Source of the DNA: Lachnospiraceae bacterium
GTDB taxonomy: Bacteria; Bacillota; Clostridia; Lachnospirales; Lachnospiraceae
Assembly (NCBI GenBank): GCA_021771755.1
Contig: JAETOL010000001.1
Coordinates: 248,001 to 312,000 of the forward strand
Direction of reading: 5' to 3'
DNA: 64,000 bases
Part shown: piece after piece, positions 26,289 to 35,810 of the stretch
How positions within the stretch are numbered: position 1 is the stretch's first letter
Layout of the letters: each line of letters opens with the position of its first letter
Position numbers and translations under genes: made by a program
Notes under the pieces: model-generated
Told to the model about the DNA's origin: nothing
What the model saw: only the letters and a program-made list of their open reading frames with translations
Database searches by the model: none

Positions 26289-27515
26289 TCACACTCTTCC
26301 CGGAAGCTTACGTACAGCTCTTTTTTCCTGTTCCTGAGCCAAACGGAGTTCATCCATGTACATAACAAAGGACATCAGCATACAAACTCCAACTGCTCCG
26401 ACCAGAATGTTGGCTGTGGAATACGGAATCCTGGGGGCTGCAAACAAGATCAGTCCTGTTACATAAGAGATCATGGTATTCAGTCTGCCATGCCAGCGAA
26501 CCATCTGATTTTTGTCCAGATCCAGCATATATTTCCAGCCAAGGACAAGTGTATAACTTTCCTTGATAAAGAAAAGTATCAGGATAACCTTTGCCAGCGA
26601 ATACCTGGGTACCAGACATGCCAGCAGTACAAACTGCATAACCTTATCTGCCAGTGGATCCAGAAACTTCCCTGCCTCCGTCACACGTCCTGAACTTCTT
26701 GCAATCCTGCCATCCAGGATGTCTGTGGCAATAACAGCAAGAAGGATCAATGCCAGGAGAGGTTTCTCACCGCGCATATTGTGCCGCTGGATCATGGCCA
26801 TAAATGCAAGTGCAAGAACCAGACGTCCTGCGCTGAGGAAGTTCGGAAGCGTTAAAAGCTCTCTTTTGGTAAGCATCTTTTCAAATTTTTTCTGGTTTTC
26901 CGGAATGATCTTGTAAAATACCTGATAGCAGCTCATATTCAGGATCAGCGCTGTTACCACATCTTCCACACTATGTTGTTTCAGGAACATGGTAGACAGC
27001 ACGATGGATACGGTAATGATTATGTTTCCCGCAGTAAAAATCCGGCTCTGTCTGCATTTTTTATTATTAAGAAGAGCCACACAGCAGGCAACTGCATTAA
27101 ATACATGCATACTTGGAAAAATATTGGTAGGCGTATCGATCAGGTACAGAAACTGCACTGCCTGAATAAACGGGCTTCCCCCTTCCAGAACCGGTCTCAG
27201 ATCCTGACCATTGGGATACACATAGGAAATAATCAGGAAAAGCGTCATCCCGACACCCAGAGTTCCCATATACTGGTAATATTCCTTCCTGCTTGGACTT
27301 CCAAGAGCAAAGTACAGGATACTGCCGATCACTACAAAATACCATAATACATATGGGATAATGAAATACTCGCAGAACGGAATCTTGTCGTCCAGAAAAG
27401 TATGGATAAGATGCGTTTCCACAGGAATCCTTTCCACAAGCATAAAGGAAATCATATAAAAAATTCCATATGCAGGAATGATCCACAAATGTTTTGATTT
27501 CTTTAAATAATCCAA
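26289..27515 (-). CDS. fusion of PAP2-like domain and CDP-alcohol phosphatidyltransferase
   Basis: 408-residue polytopic membrane protein. Residues 1-200 are a PAP2-superfamily unit with LRP at 106, PSMH (134-137) and KQHSVEDVV (His181, Asp185). The usual SR before the last His is ST, and the pattern resembles the PAP2_3/inositol-phosphorylceramide-synthase branch. Residues 215-400 are a CDP-alcohol phosphatidyltransferase with the complete signature D265-x2-D268-G-x2-A-R-x8-G282-x3-D286-x3-D290. Phosphatidylglycerophosphate synthase is the commonest Gram-positive member; a phosphatase on the same chain could remove the terminal phosphate. The start is TTG with AAAGGG upstream. The order of reactions is inferred. 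Confidence 0.85.
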   Translation of the reverse strand: MDYLKKSKHLWIIPAYGIFYMISFMLVERIPVETHLIHTFLDDKIPFCEYFIIPYVLWYFVVIGSILYFALGSPSRKEYYQYMGTLGVGMTLFLIISYVYPNGQDLRPVLEGGSPFIQAVQFLYLIDTPTNIFPSMHVFNAVACCVALLNNKKCRQSRIFTAGNIIITVSIVLSTMFLKQHSVEDVVTALILNMSCYQVFYKIIPENQKKFEKMLTKRELLTLPNFLSAGRLVLALAFMAMIQRHNMRGEKPLLALILLAVIATDILDGRIARSSGRVTEAGKFLDPLADKVMQFVLLACLVPRYSLAKVILILFFIKESYTLVLGWKYMLDLDKNQMVRWHGRLNTMISYVTGLILFAAPRIPYSTANILVGAVGVCMLMSFVMYMDELRLAQEQEKRAVRKLPGRV

Positions 27516-27716
27516 AATATCACCCTTTCACGCGAAACGGCTCACACCGCGAAATCAAACAGATCAACACTTATTTCTGTAGGTAATAGTATAACGTATT
27601 ATATTATTTAATCAATGCACAAATTGCCGAAAACAGAAGGTTTCATAAAAATTTCATATTTATTTTTCATAGTTTTTATGGATGCATTTTTTCTGCAGAA
27701 AAATCAGGTCCTTCTA

Positions 27717-28253
27717 TTAAGGTAAACGAACCAGTTTGGGTGAATGCTTCAATTCCGGAATTATTTTTTTCACCATATCCTCTGTGCGGATCCTGAGGCT
27801 TGAAGTATTGATGCATGGATGGCAGCCGATATACTCTTCCTGCAGTACTTCCTCATCGATCAGCAGCTGTACCCTGTTTTCCTTATCATTCATAAGTCCC
27901 AGAATGCTCACGGATCCCGGCGTAATATCGAGAAACTGTTCCATATATTCTGGTTTTCCAAACGAAAGTCTGGAAGAACCGATCTGTGCGGAAATATCTT
28001 TTGTCTTAAATTTTTTGTTTCCCGGGATCAGAAGCAAATAAAAATCCGTTTCCTGACGGTTGCACAGAAAAAGATTCTTACAGATCACAGCCTCCAGCAC
28101 CCGGTCGATCTCTTCACATGCCTCTATTGTCATAGCCGGCTCATGGTCGATCCTTTCATATTCGATCCCCAGAGAATCCAGAAGGTCATATACACGGATC
28201 TCCTTATCCAGCCTTCCCTCAGTATTTTGGGGTCTTCCCTTTACACGTTCCAT
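27717..28253 (-). CDS. prolyl-tRNA synthetase-associated (ProXp/YbaK-type) deacylase
   Basis: 178-residue trans-editing domain protein of the YbaK/ProX family, which hydrolyses mischarged aminoacyl-tRNA such as Ala-tRNAPro. The conserved Lys lies in AVICKNLFLCN, and the C-terminal signature is GCHPCINTSSLRIRTEDM. The intervening SRLSFGKPEYMEQFLDITPG matches the ProXp-ala/PrdX group, as does the length. AAAGGA lies seven bases before the ATG. Standalone gene with about 150-200 bases of intergenic DNA on each side. Confidence 0.88.
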   Translation of the reverse strand: MERVKGRPQNTEGRLDKEIRVYDLLDSLGIEYERIDHEPAMTIEACEEIDRVLEAVICKNLFLCNRQETDFYLLLIPGNKKFKTKDISAQIGSSRLSFGKPEYMEQFLDITPGSVSILGLMNDKENRVQLLIDEEVLQEEYIGCHPCINTSSLRIRTEDMVKKIIPELKHSPKLVRLP

Positions 28254-28337
28254 AGCTCTGTCCTTTCTGTTCTGCTTCTCTTTTTTCTTTTTAAAATCAC
28301 CTCTTTATTATACGCATATCTGTTTTTATGGTCAAAT

Positions 28338-28381
28338 AAAAAAAGCTGTGAAGATTTTGTGTAATCTCAAAATCTCCACAG
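28338..28381 (-). terminator. terminator after the histidine phosphatase gene
   Basis: A 14-bp stem with one mismatch (28346-28359 with 28368-28381), followed on the minus strand by seven T. Confidence 0.82.
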
Positions 28382-28411
28382 AGCCTTCAGCAGTGTCCTG
28401 TTAATGTTCTG

Positions 28412-29185
28412 TTAATGTCTCTGATCCTTATTTCCATAAGTCTCACAGAAGCGGCAGGCAAAAGATGGTTCCTCATTTCCTGCATACAGATGAGAAGTAT
28501 CCCCCAGACGAAGCCCACGGAAGTATGCGATTCCCTGTTCTCTCTCTTCTGTAACCACCTCCGTCACAGAAGTTGGTGCAAGGGCAAGGCTGTGCCATAA
28601 AACAAACGGAGATACATTCCAGAGTCTGGAAAGCAGCACACAGGTGATTCCAAAATGGCAGAATAAGGTAATCGTCTTGTCATTTTCCTGAATTACGCGG
28701 TAATGGTTTCCTTCTCTTTCATATCCGTATTTCGCCAGAAGATGATCAAATTCTTCTGCTACATGATCGTACACAGAAACCAGGTCACTATGTTTCGCCA
28801 CCTGGGATTCTCTCCACTGGACAGGATGACTGTACTCCGGATGTTCTGTCCAATATCCCGGAACCATATCCCAGGCAATTCTTGGCTGAAAACTCCCGTT
28901 TTTATACTTCACGTCCGGATAAGCTTTTTGCAGCATTTCTGACTCATTGACATCTACTTTGGCCGGAAATTCCTGAAGCCATTCCAGAATCTCAGCCTCT
29001 TTCCCCACAGCGTTCAACGAATAGGCCGCTGTATCCTTCGCTCTTCCAAGAGGTGACATATAGCAATCGCCCAATCCCAGGTGACGGGCAGTCTTTGCCA
29101 GAAGTTCTGCTTCTTTTCTTCCTTTTTCTGTCAATGTATCATTTACATAATCCGGATCTCCGTGACGGATAAATCGTATTTTCAT
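28412..29185 (-). CDS. histidine phosphatase (phosphoglycerate mutase-like) protein
   Basis: 257-residue member of the histidine phosphatase superfamily. The catalytic RHG opens the protein (MKIRFIRHGDPDY), SPLGRAKDTA is the second conserved Arg region, and CHFGITCVLLSRLWN carries the second catalytic His. It is longer than minimal family members because of an inserted helical lid (about 75-150). AAGGAG precedes the ATG. Substrate unknown; cobalamin ribazole phosphatase (CobC-like), phosphoglycerate mutase and general phosphatases share this fold. Confidence 0.85.
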   Translation of the reverse strand: MKIRFIRHGDPDYVNDTLTEKGRKEAELLAKTARHLGLGDCYMSPLGRAKDTAAYSLNAVGKEAEILEWLQEFPAKVDVNESEMLQKAYPDVKYKNGSFQPRIAWDMVPGYWTEHPEYSHPVQWRESQVAKHSDLVSVYDHVAEEFDHLLAKYGYEREGNHYRVIQENDKTITLFCHFGITCVLLSRLWNVSPFVLWHSLALAPTSVTEVVTEEREQGIAYFRGLRLGDTSHLYAGNEEPSFACRFCETYGNKDQRH

Positions 29186-29273
29186 AAATTATTTTCTCCT
29201 TTGATTCCCAGTTTTTTCTCACACAGTATAACATTCTTTATTTCTCCCGTAAAGCAGCCACGGTGCCGCCCAT

Positions 29274-29304
29274 AAGAAAAGAGAAGTGCCTTACGCTGCA
29301 CTTC
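29274..29304 (-). terminator. terminator overlapping the end of dnaJ-like gene
   Basis: A 7-bp stem (29283-29289 with 29298-29304) that starts in the last codons and runs past the TAA. TCTTTTCTT follows on the minus strand. Confidence 0.6.
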
Positions 29305-30373
29305 CCCTTTTTCCTGAACGTCCCTGTTTCATAGCACGGTCATACTCTCTCAGTTTTTCTGCGGCCTCCGGACTTACTGTCTTTGGCACCTGAATCCGGA
29401 TCGTTACATACTGATCTCCTTTTACAGAAGGATTTTTCAATGACGGAGCTCCTTTTCCCCGAAGCCGGATCCGTCCTCCGGACTGAGTTCCTGCCGGAAC
29501 TCTGCATATCACATCTCCATACAAAGTAGAAAATTTCTCCTCGCCTCCCAGTACTGCTGTAATAAAAGGAATTTCTTCTGTTGTATAAATATCTGCGCCC
29601 TTTCTTTCCCAGCCAGCCCGGGGCTCCACATGAATCTTTAACAGAAGGTCTCCTGCAGGACCGCCTCCATATCCGGGATTTCCTTTCCCTTTCAGGCGGA
29701 TACTTTTTCCATCTTCAATACCTGCTGGGATATGAACCTGAAGCTTCTGGAGCTTTTCTCCTGCTTCTCCCGAAGAAAGCTGCAGCATACGTTCACATCC
29801 AAAAACCGCATCCTGAAAGCTTATGCTGACCTCCGACCGAAGGTCACTGCCTCTTCCTGACCCGGCACTGCGGCCAAATCCATCCTGAAATCCGGATCGC
29901 CCGTTTCCAAAACCATTTCCGGAAAATCCGCCGCGAAAGTTTTCTCCGGAATCTCCATGGAACATATTTCCAAAAATGTCCCCGAAAATATCTCCCATAT
30001 CTCCATTTTCAAAATGATATTCTCTGTATGTTCCATTTCCGTTCTGGCCAAAATCAAAGCCTCCGAATCCGCCATTCCGATTCTGCCCGCCGGCATCTCC
30101 ATAAAAACCGCTCTGATTTCCATAGGAATTTCCAGATCCAAATCCCTCTTCAAAAGCCGCCATTCCGAACTGATCATATAACTTTTTCTTCTCTGAATCA
30201 CTGAGCACATTATATGCTTCTGTGACTTCCTTAAATTTCTGTTCTGCCTGCTTATCACCGGGATTTGTATCCGGATGATATTTCTTGGCAAGCTTCCTGT
30301 ATGCACGTTTGATTTCTTTGGCATCAGCATTTCGTCCGATTCCAAGAACCTCATAAAAATCTCTCTTAGCCAT
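29291..30373 (-). CDS. DnaJ/CbpA-type co-chaperone without zinc finger
   Basis: 360-residue J-domain protein that stimulates DnaK. The J domain with HPD is at residues 32-34 ([10 protein letters not shown]), followed by a long Gly/Phe/Asn-rich linker (about 72-175), then two C-terminal substrate-binding barrels ([23 protein letters not shown]) and a dimerisation tail. The four CxxCxGxG zinc repeats of DnaJ are absent, as in CbpA-type class II proteins. Two ATGs are adjacent; the second (30373) has GGAGG seven bases upstream and gives the canonical start [11 protein letters not shown]. Not next to dnaK or grpE. It has a near-consensus sigma-A promoter and no CIRCE element. Confidence 0.92.
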   Translation of the reverse strand: MAKRDFYEVLGIGRNADAKEIKRAYRKLAKKYHPDTNPGDKQAEQKFKEVTEAYNVLSDSEKKKLYDQFGMAAFEEGFGSGNSYGNQSGFYGDAGGQNRNGGFGGFDFGQNGNGTYREYHFENGDMGDIFGDIFGNMFHGDSGENFRGGFSGNGFGNGRSGFQDGFGRSAGSGRGSDLRSEVSISFQDAVFGCERMLQLSSGEAGEKLQKLQVHIPAGIEDGKSIRLKGKGNPGYGGGPAGDLLLKIHVEPRAGWERKGADIYTTEEIPFITAVLGGEEKFSTLYGDVICRVPAGTQSGGRIRLRGKGAPSLKNPSVKGDQYVTIRIQVPKTVSPEAAEKLREYDRAMKQGRSGKRGSAA

Positions 30374-30464
30374 CATTCCACCTCCGGTTTCACAAGACTT
30401 ACAAAAGGGAGATGCAGATCATAAATTCTTGCATCCCCCATTGGTTTCTCTTTGTTCTATTTGT

Positions 30465-30493
30465 AATATAACACTTGTTTTACCTGTTGTCAA
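30465..30493 (-). promoter_or_regulatory. sigma-A promoter of dnaJ-like gene
   Basis: On the minus strand TTGACA (30493-30488), a 17-bp spacer and TATATT (30470-30465). The start codon lies about 90 bases further on. Confidence 0.82.
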
Positions 30494-30550
30494 GACAATT
30501 CTGAGAACTTTTTATATTATACATTTTCCCAGTGTCATACAGACAGAAGC

Positions 30551-32569
30551 TCAGACCTTTAATACTGCCAGACCATAAGGCTCCAGACCTTTCTCTGTCT
30601 CGCCATAGAGTGTCTGTATTTCTCCCTTTGGTAAAGGAATCTCCACTGTTTGGCTGCCCCAGTTCTGATAGATATAATATGTCGCTTCAGAATTTTCCCG
30701 GGTCGTAATCTCCAGGCCTTCCGGTATCTCACCTTCCACACCGCAGGAAATGCCTGCTTTCTCTGCAATTCTGCGCAAAAACTCCACCTGAAACTCTTTC
30801 TCTGCATCTGCCGCCACATACCAGGCCTGTCCGTCTCCATAAGCGTTTACGGTCAAAGCCGGATATCCCGCATAAAAATCATCACCATAGGTCATAACCG
30901 CCTCTGCGCCGCGCAGTTCCACCAGATCACAGAGATATTTGCATGTATACGTTCTGTCCAATCCCAGGAGGTTATCAGAAACAGGAATCAGAGAATTTTT
31001 CTCCCAGTCATAAAGTCCGTCAATTTCCATGCTGCGAATTCCCAGTACATCCATTAATCCATGAGGAACACCGCCAAGGAAGCAACGGTCTGTATCATCT
31101 ACAATGCCGGACCAATAGGTTGCTACAAAAATACCGCCGTTTTTCACAAATTTGCGAACCTTTTCCTCAAACCCGTTTCGGAACATATAGCACATAGGTG
31201 CTGCCAGTATCTTATAATCCGTCAGATCCCCTGTCATGTCAACCAGATCAACATTCAGCCCCAGTTTCCGAAAACCACGGTAGTATTTCAGCAAAGCTTC
31301 CTTATAATGCAGCCCCTTATTTCTTGGTCCCTGGCTGTCCTCCATTGCCCACTGGCTGTCCCAGTCATACAAAAGAGCAACCGCACTTTTTACGTTGCTT
31401 CCTGCCAGCTCGGAAATCTTATCCAGTGCCGATCCTGTATGGCACACCTCGCGAAATACTCTGGTATCTGTTCCACCGTAATGATCGATCACTGCGCCGT
31501 GAAATTTTTCAGAAGCGCCGCGGCTCTGACGGATCTGGAAGTAAAGAGCCCCCTCTCCCCCATGTGCAATAGCCTGCATGGACTGTGCAAAAAGGACTCC
31601 GGGTTTCTTCAGCTTGCTGATCCCCTGCCAGTTTGTAGACGTAGGACATGATTCCATCTGAAAAAAAGGTTTCCGCTTCAGCGAACGCATCAGATCGTGG
31701 CACATTCCGTTATCATAGGCGGTTTCTATAACTTCCTGTTTATGCCAGGTAGGATAGGTATCCCAGGAAACCACGTCGATTGCCTTTGCAAGTTCAAAGT
31801 AATTCAGGCCATTAAAATAATACATCAGATTTGCCGTTGTAGGGAGCTTACTTCCTCCCTCACGAAGCGCATGTATTTCAGCTTTTATAAAATCAGTTGT
31901 CTGATAGCTTACAAATCGCTTCCAGTCCAGATTCAGTGCATGGAGCTGCGTTTCTCCTATAGGTGACGGACTCTCTATCTGGTCAAAACTGTTGTAGGTA
32001 TGGCTCCAGAACGTAGTACACCATCGTTTATTCAGTTCTTCAATTGTATGATATCGCTCTTTCAGCCACTTCCGGAAAGCATCCTGACAGAGAGGGCAGT
32101 GACATTCGCCACCATATTCATTGGAAATGTGCCAGAGGATCACTGCGGGATGATTTCCAAATCTCTCCGCCAGTTTTCTGTTGATGATCGCTGTCTTTTC
32201 CCGGTATACCGGAGATGTATAACAATGGTTATGCCGGAATCCAAACAAAGCTCGTTTTCTTTCGCTGTCCACTCTCAACACTTCCGGATATTTATCTGCC
32301 AGCCATTTCGGTCTTGCTCCGGAAGGCGTTGCCAGAATCACGGAAATCCCTCTCTCATATAGCTTATTTATAATATTTTCCAGCCAGTCAAAACAGAATC
32401 TGCCCTCTTCCGGCTCCAGTGTTGACCATGAAAAGACTCCCAGAGTCACAACATTACACCCTGCCTCAGTAAGCATATCCAGATCTTTCTCCAGAATATC
32501 TGGACAATCCAGCCATTGCTCAGGATTATAATCGCCTCCATGAAGCAGTTTTTTTGTCTTAAATTCCAT
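30551..32569 (-). CDS. GH42 beta-galactosidase
   Basis: 672-residue cytoplasmic beta-galactosidase. The TIM barrel has acid/base Glu151 in HISNEYGG and nucleophile Glu306 in FFQMESCPT. The zinc cluster Cys are visible as C116 and CHCPLC (156-161). A trimerisation domain (about 390-600) and a small C-terminal beta domain complete the family layout and length. The ATG at 32569 has GGAGG five bases upstream; an ATG at 32587 would contain that site. It is last in the operon with the binding protein, MalF, MalG and the TraX-like protein, so it should hydrolyse imported galacto-oligosaccharides. Confidence 0.93.
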   Translation of the reverse strand: MEFKTKKLLHGGDYNPEQWLDCPDILEKDLDMLTEAGCNVVTLGVFSWSTLEPEEGRFCFDWLENIINKLYERGISVILATPSGARPKWLADKYPEVLRVDSERKRALFGFRHNHCYTSPVYREKTAIINRKLAERFGNHPAVILWHISNEYGGECHCPLCQDAFRKWLKERYHTIEELNKRWCTTFWSHTYNSFDQIESPSPIGETQLHALNLDWKRFVSYQTTDFIKAEIHALREGGSKLPTTANLMYYFNGLNYFELAKAIDVVSWDTYPTWHKQEVIETAYDNGMCHDLMRSLKRKPFFQMESCPTSTNWQGISKLKKPGVLFAQSMQAIAHGGEGALYFQIRQSRGASEKFHGAVIDHYGGTDTRVFREVCHTGSALDKISELAGSNVKSAVALLYDWDSQWAMEDSQGPRNKGLHYKEALLKYYRGFRKLGLNVDLVDMTGDLTDYKILAAPMCYMFRNGFEEKVRKFVKNGGIFVATYWSGIVDDTDRCFLGGVPHGLMDVLGIRSMEIDGLYDWEKNSLIPVSDNLLGLDRTYTCKYLCDLVELRGAEAVMTYGDDFYAGYPALTVNAYGDGQAWYVAADAEKEFQVEFLRRIAEKAGISCGVEGEIPEGLEITTRENSEATYYIYQNWGSQTVEIPLPKGEIQTLYGETEKGLEPYGLAVLKV

Positions 32570-32610
32570 ATAAACCTCCAAAATCACCTTTGTCCTGTCC
32601 CAAATATCTT

Positions 32611-33384
32611 TCAGGTTATAAAGTAGTGCGCAATGACTCCCAGTACCAGGAGATGCAGTGGGTAAAAAATATAATACAGATATTTAGGAAAACGGTCTGT
32701 TCTCTGCCCGTTGTAACAGCAAATCCCATAAAACGACAATGGTCCCGTTACATAAAAAAGGCTGATAAGAATTCCCAGGACTGTTTTTATCCCGTTTTTC
32801 CCGTAAAAAATATAAAATACTGCCGTGAGGAGTACCATCCCCAGACCAGATTCTCCCCGGAATACGGTCACCCATACCGAAGCAGCCACAACTATCGCAA
32901 GGCGCAGAAATTGCCTCATTCCACCGGTAAACAGTTCAGCTGTTTTCAGACAGGACAGCATGACCAGACAGATCGTCATGCTCACAAGCGCATTCTGACC
33001 TGACCAGTCAAATACTTTTTGCTCCATCGCCAAATCATAGGGAATTTCACTGACCAGAGCAAAGATTACCATAGTAAGCAGATATTTTTTATAATTGGAA
33101 GTGTTTAAAAACCCTTCTACCAGAAGAAAAGCAAAGATTGGTGCTGCCAGCCCTCCCATAAGCTGCATGACCGAACCAACGCCGCCAAGCATCATCAGTT
33201 CAGAATTTTTTTCCATAGCTCTGGAAAGGCTCTCCTGCGTATACTGATCCAGACCTATCAGCCCTTTTTCCACAACAGAAATTCCCACAGACTGTATCAG
33301 CATCATAACACATGCAAAAATTTTCAGTCCATCTGCCGTAATATCCGGAGTTTTCCATACAACTCCTCTTCGTCCTGCGTACAT
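32611..33384 (-). CDS. TraX-family membrane protein
   Basis: 257-residue polytopic protein with about seven hydrophobic segments and the family ending TDRFPKYLYYIFYPLHLLVLG. TraX N-acetylates F pilin in conjugation and is related to membrane acyltransferases; the role of Gram-positive members is not established. Here it is embedded in a sugar operon, 44 bases after malG and 41 bases before the beta-galactosidase gene, with no conjugation genes in the window. Acyl transfer to a sugar, analogous to the lac operon acetyltransferase, is conceivable but unproven. AAGGAG precedes the ATG. Confidence 0.82.
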   Translation of the reverse strand: MYAGRRGVVWKTPDITADGLKIFACVMMLIQSVGISVVEKGLIGLDQYTQESLSRAMEKNSELMMLGGVGSVMQLMGGLAAPIFAFLLVEGFLNTSNYKKYLLTMVIFALVSEIPYDLAMEQKVFDWSGQNALVSMTICLVMLSCLKTAELFTGGMRQFLRLAIVVAASVWVTVFRGESGLGMVLLTAVFYIFYGKNGIKTVLGILISLFYVTGPLSFYGICCYNGQRTDRFPKYLYYIFYPLHLLVLGVIAHYFIT

Positions 33385-33428
33385 GCCCAGCTCCTTTAAT
33401 CAGCTTCTTTTTTGATAAACCTTCTCCA

Positions 33429-34283
33429 TCATCCTTTGACAGCGCCGCCGGTAATTCCTTCCACATAGAACTTCTGCATAATAATGAATAAGATAGAAAT
33501 CGGTATGGAAACCAATACGCCACCTGCACAGAATAATGTAAAATAACTGTTGATCAGACTTTTATCCAGCATCTTAAAAAGCCCTACCGCTACTGTGTAT
33601 TTTGAAGAAATACCTGCATTCAGAATCATTTTTGCATATACAAAATCCATCCATGGCACTAAAAAACTGCTGATAACCGTATAAACCACTATCGGGCGGC
33701 TCATTGGAAGAATGATCTGAAAAAAGATCCTGGCTTCACTGCAGCCGTCAATACGGGCAGCCTCACAGAGCGCTCTGGGAACCGTGTCAAAAAATCCCTT
33801 TGCAATAAGATATCCCAGGCCTGAAGACGCAGAATATACCATGATCAGTCCTGCATAACTGTTCGTAAGTCCAAAGGATTTCAGTGTGAAATATACAGCA
33901 ATCATTGCCAACATTCCCGGAAATAAATTCAGGATCACGGCCATATTCATAAGCGGTTTACGCATTTTAAAACGCATAACAGAGGTGGCATAGGCCACCA
34001 TCAATACAAACATCGTAGAGATCACACAGGTAAAGCATGCAATGATGAACGTATTCATGAACCACTGTGGGAACTGTGCTACAGAGTCCGGATGAAACAG
34101 CTTGGAATAATGGATCGCACTCCATTTTTCTGGAAAAAAAGTACTTGTATTCATTCCGGAATATTCGCTGAAGGAGGTGCAGACCAGCCATACAATAGGG
34201 ATCAGCCAGAATATTGCCAGTGCTGCGATCAGCAGGTTATGTAAAACAATAGTTGAAGTCCGACTGTTTTTCATTTTTTTCAT
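33429..34283 (-). CDS. maltose-type ABC permease MalG
   Basis: 284-residue membrane permease with six predicted helices and EAA loop EAARIDGCSEARIFFQIILP near residue 184. Its ATG overlaps the MalF stop by one base (TAATG). Together with MalF and the binding protein at 35811 it imports a sugar, likely a galactoside oligomer given the GH42 gene in the same operon. No ATPase is encoded here; a shared MsmK-like subunit is expected elsewhere. Confidence 0.93.
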   Translation of the reverse strand: MKKMKNSRTSTIVLHNLLIAALAIFWLIPIVWLVCTSFSEYSGMNTSTFFPEKWSAIHYSKLFHPDSVAQFPQWFMNTFIIACFTCVISTMFVLMVAYATSVMRFKMRKPLMNMAVILNLFPGMLAMIAVYFTLKSFGLTNSYAGLIMVYSASSGLGYLIAKGFFDTVPRALCEAARIDGCSEARIFFQIILPMSRPIVVYTVISSFLVPWMDFVYAKMILNAGISSKYTVAVGLFKMLDKSLINSYFTLFCAGGVLVSIPISILFIIMQKFYVEGITGGAVKG

Positions 34284-35740
34284 TATTGATACGTCCCCTC
34301 CCTGTCTCCTTTTATCATTCGGTTAAATGCTACAAGCGTAAATATCGAGCAGATTACAAACACCACAATACCGATCGCCGATGCCATCTTATAATTGTAA
34401 TAATCCTGTGTCAGACGGAACAGCCAGGTAACAAGAAGGTCTACCTCCTTTGCCTGTGAATTTGCCATAGCCTGATTTGTCGTTGTATATACATTTTCTG
34501 TCAAAAGATAAATAACATTGAAGTTATTGATATTTTTTACAAAGTCTGTGACAAGTGCAGGACCTGTGACAAAAAGCAGATAAGGCATTGTGATCTTGCG
34601 AAAGATCTGGAAAGGAGTCGCTCCATCCACTCTCGCACTTTCCAGCTGATCAGAAGGAAGGTTCATAAGAACTCCCGTGGCGATCAGCATCTGGTAGGGA
34701 ACACCGATCCAGATATTGATAAGTATGATCATCACATGCGCCCAGCCCGGTGCAGAAAGAAACGGAATGTAGCTGGTGGATACCAGACCTATATCCCTCA
34801 AAAAACCAGTGAGTCCTATATTACTGCAGATTGTGTTTACAATTCCTCCGTTGGAAAAGAAATTCCGTACCAGCAGAAGCGATACAAACTGCGGAACTGC
34901 AATCGTCACAATAAATAAAGTTCTCCAGAATTTCGGCATTCTTGTTTTTTTGCTGTTCAAGAGCAGAGAAAGGAGTATTCCTCCTATATATGTTGTGATG
35001 GTAGAAAAAAGCGCCCACACAAGCGTCCAGCCCAGAACCCTTACAAACGCATATCCAAATGTTGCAGTAAGTCCTCCGCCGCCGAACAAACTTAAAAAGT
35101 TGTCAAAACCTACCCAGGTAAACAGACTGTTTGGCGGCATATGATTCTGATCATAATTGGTAAATGCAACAAAGATCAAAAGCAGGATTGGAATAAAGGT
35201 AAAAATTACAACTCCCAGTACAGGAAGGGTTAAAAGCGTGACATAGAACTTTTCTTCTTTATATGCATGAAGATCTTCCAGAAAAGTGTTTACATGTTTC
35301 CCTGCCTCTGCTGTTTTCTGCAGTTTGTATACGTTCACCACATTTCTCATCCAGAAAACAGCAGCTGCAAACCATACTACAAAACTGAACAGAGAAAAGA
35401 GCAGGATTTGAAAAGAATTATCATAATCATTAAATTCATTTTTCATAGTCTTCATATTAAAGACTTTTTCCGGCTTTACTGTTCCCAGTGAACCAAACTT
35501 TGGAATATATTCCATTGCGAATTTTACTGTAAAGAGAATAACAGCTGCCTGGATCACTGTCATGATCGCAGCTTTTATATATTGTTTACGTCTGGCATAT
35601 CCTGCTCCCATCCATAATAAAGACAGTTTTACAAAAATATCACCTTTTATTACTGCCGTTCCAAATTCAGAAAAAAAGCCTCCAATGGATTTAAAAAATC
35701 CACCCACAGTCTGCCCGACATTCTTTTTTAATTCCGCCAT
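34283..35740 (-). CDS. maltose-type ABC permease MalF with extended N-terminus
   Basis: 485-residue permease, about 180 residues longer than the CUT1 minimum. An N-terminal region carries two additional membrane segments (about 56-76 and 108-130) and a loop before the six core helices. The EAA motif reads ESARVDGATPFQIFRKITMP, with ES where EA is usual. The length resembles MalF proteins of the maltose system. AAGGAGG precedes the ATG. It follows the binding-protein gene after a stable hairpin. Confidence 0.93.
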   Translation of the reverse strand: MAELKKNVGQTVGGFFKSIGGFFSEFGTAVIKGDIFVKLSLLWMGAGYARRKQYIKAAIMTVIQAAVILFTVKFAMEYIPKFGSLGTVKPEKVFNMKTMKNEFNDYDNSFQILLFSLFSFVVWFAAAVFWMRNVVNVYKLQKTAEAGKHVNTFLEDLHAYKEEKFYVTLLTLPVLGVVIFTFIPILLLIFVAFTNYDQNHMPPNSLFTWVGFDNFLSLFGGGGLTATFGYAFVRVLGWTLVWALFSTITTYIGGILLSLLLNSKKTRMPKFWRTLFIVTIAVPQFVSLLLVRNFFSNGGIVNTICSNIGLTGFLRDIGLVSTSYIPFLSAPGWAHVMIILINIWIGVPYQMLIATGVLMNLPSDQLESARVDGATPFQIFRKITMPYLLFVTGPALVTDFVKNINNFNVIYLLTENVYTTTNQAMANSQAKEVDLLVTWLFRLTQDYYNYKMASAIGIVVFVICSIFTLVAFNRMIKGDREGTYQ

Positions 35741-35770
35741 CAGGTTTCCTCCTTCCGGTATCCAAGATCA

Positions 35771-35798
35771 AGGCCTGTATGCAGACACATACAGGCCT
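35771..35798 (-). other. hairpin between binding-protein and malF genes
   Basis: A perfect 11-bp stem (35771-35781 with 35788-35798) with no T tract on the minus strand. It is typical of elements that protect the binding-protein message and lower permease expression. Confidence 0.65.
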
Positions 35799-35810
35799 GT
35801 AGGTACATTT

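Noticed and set aside
32611..33384. Evidence of a conjugative element from the TraX-like gene
   Set aside because: No relaxase, coupling protein, integrase or attachment repeats are nearby; the gene sits inside a sugar operon.
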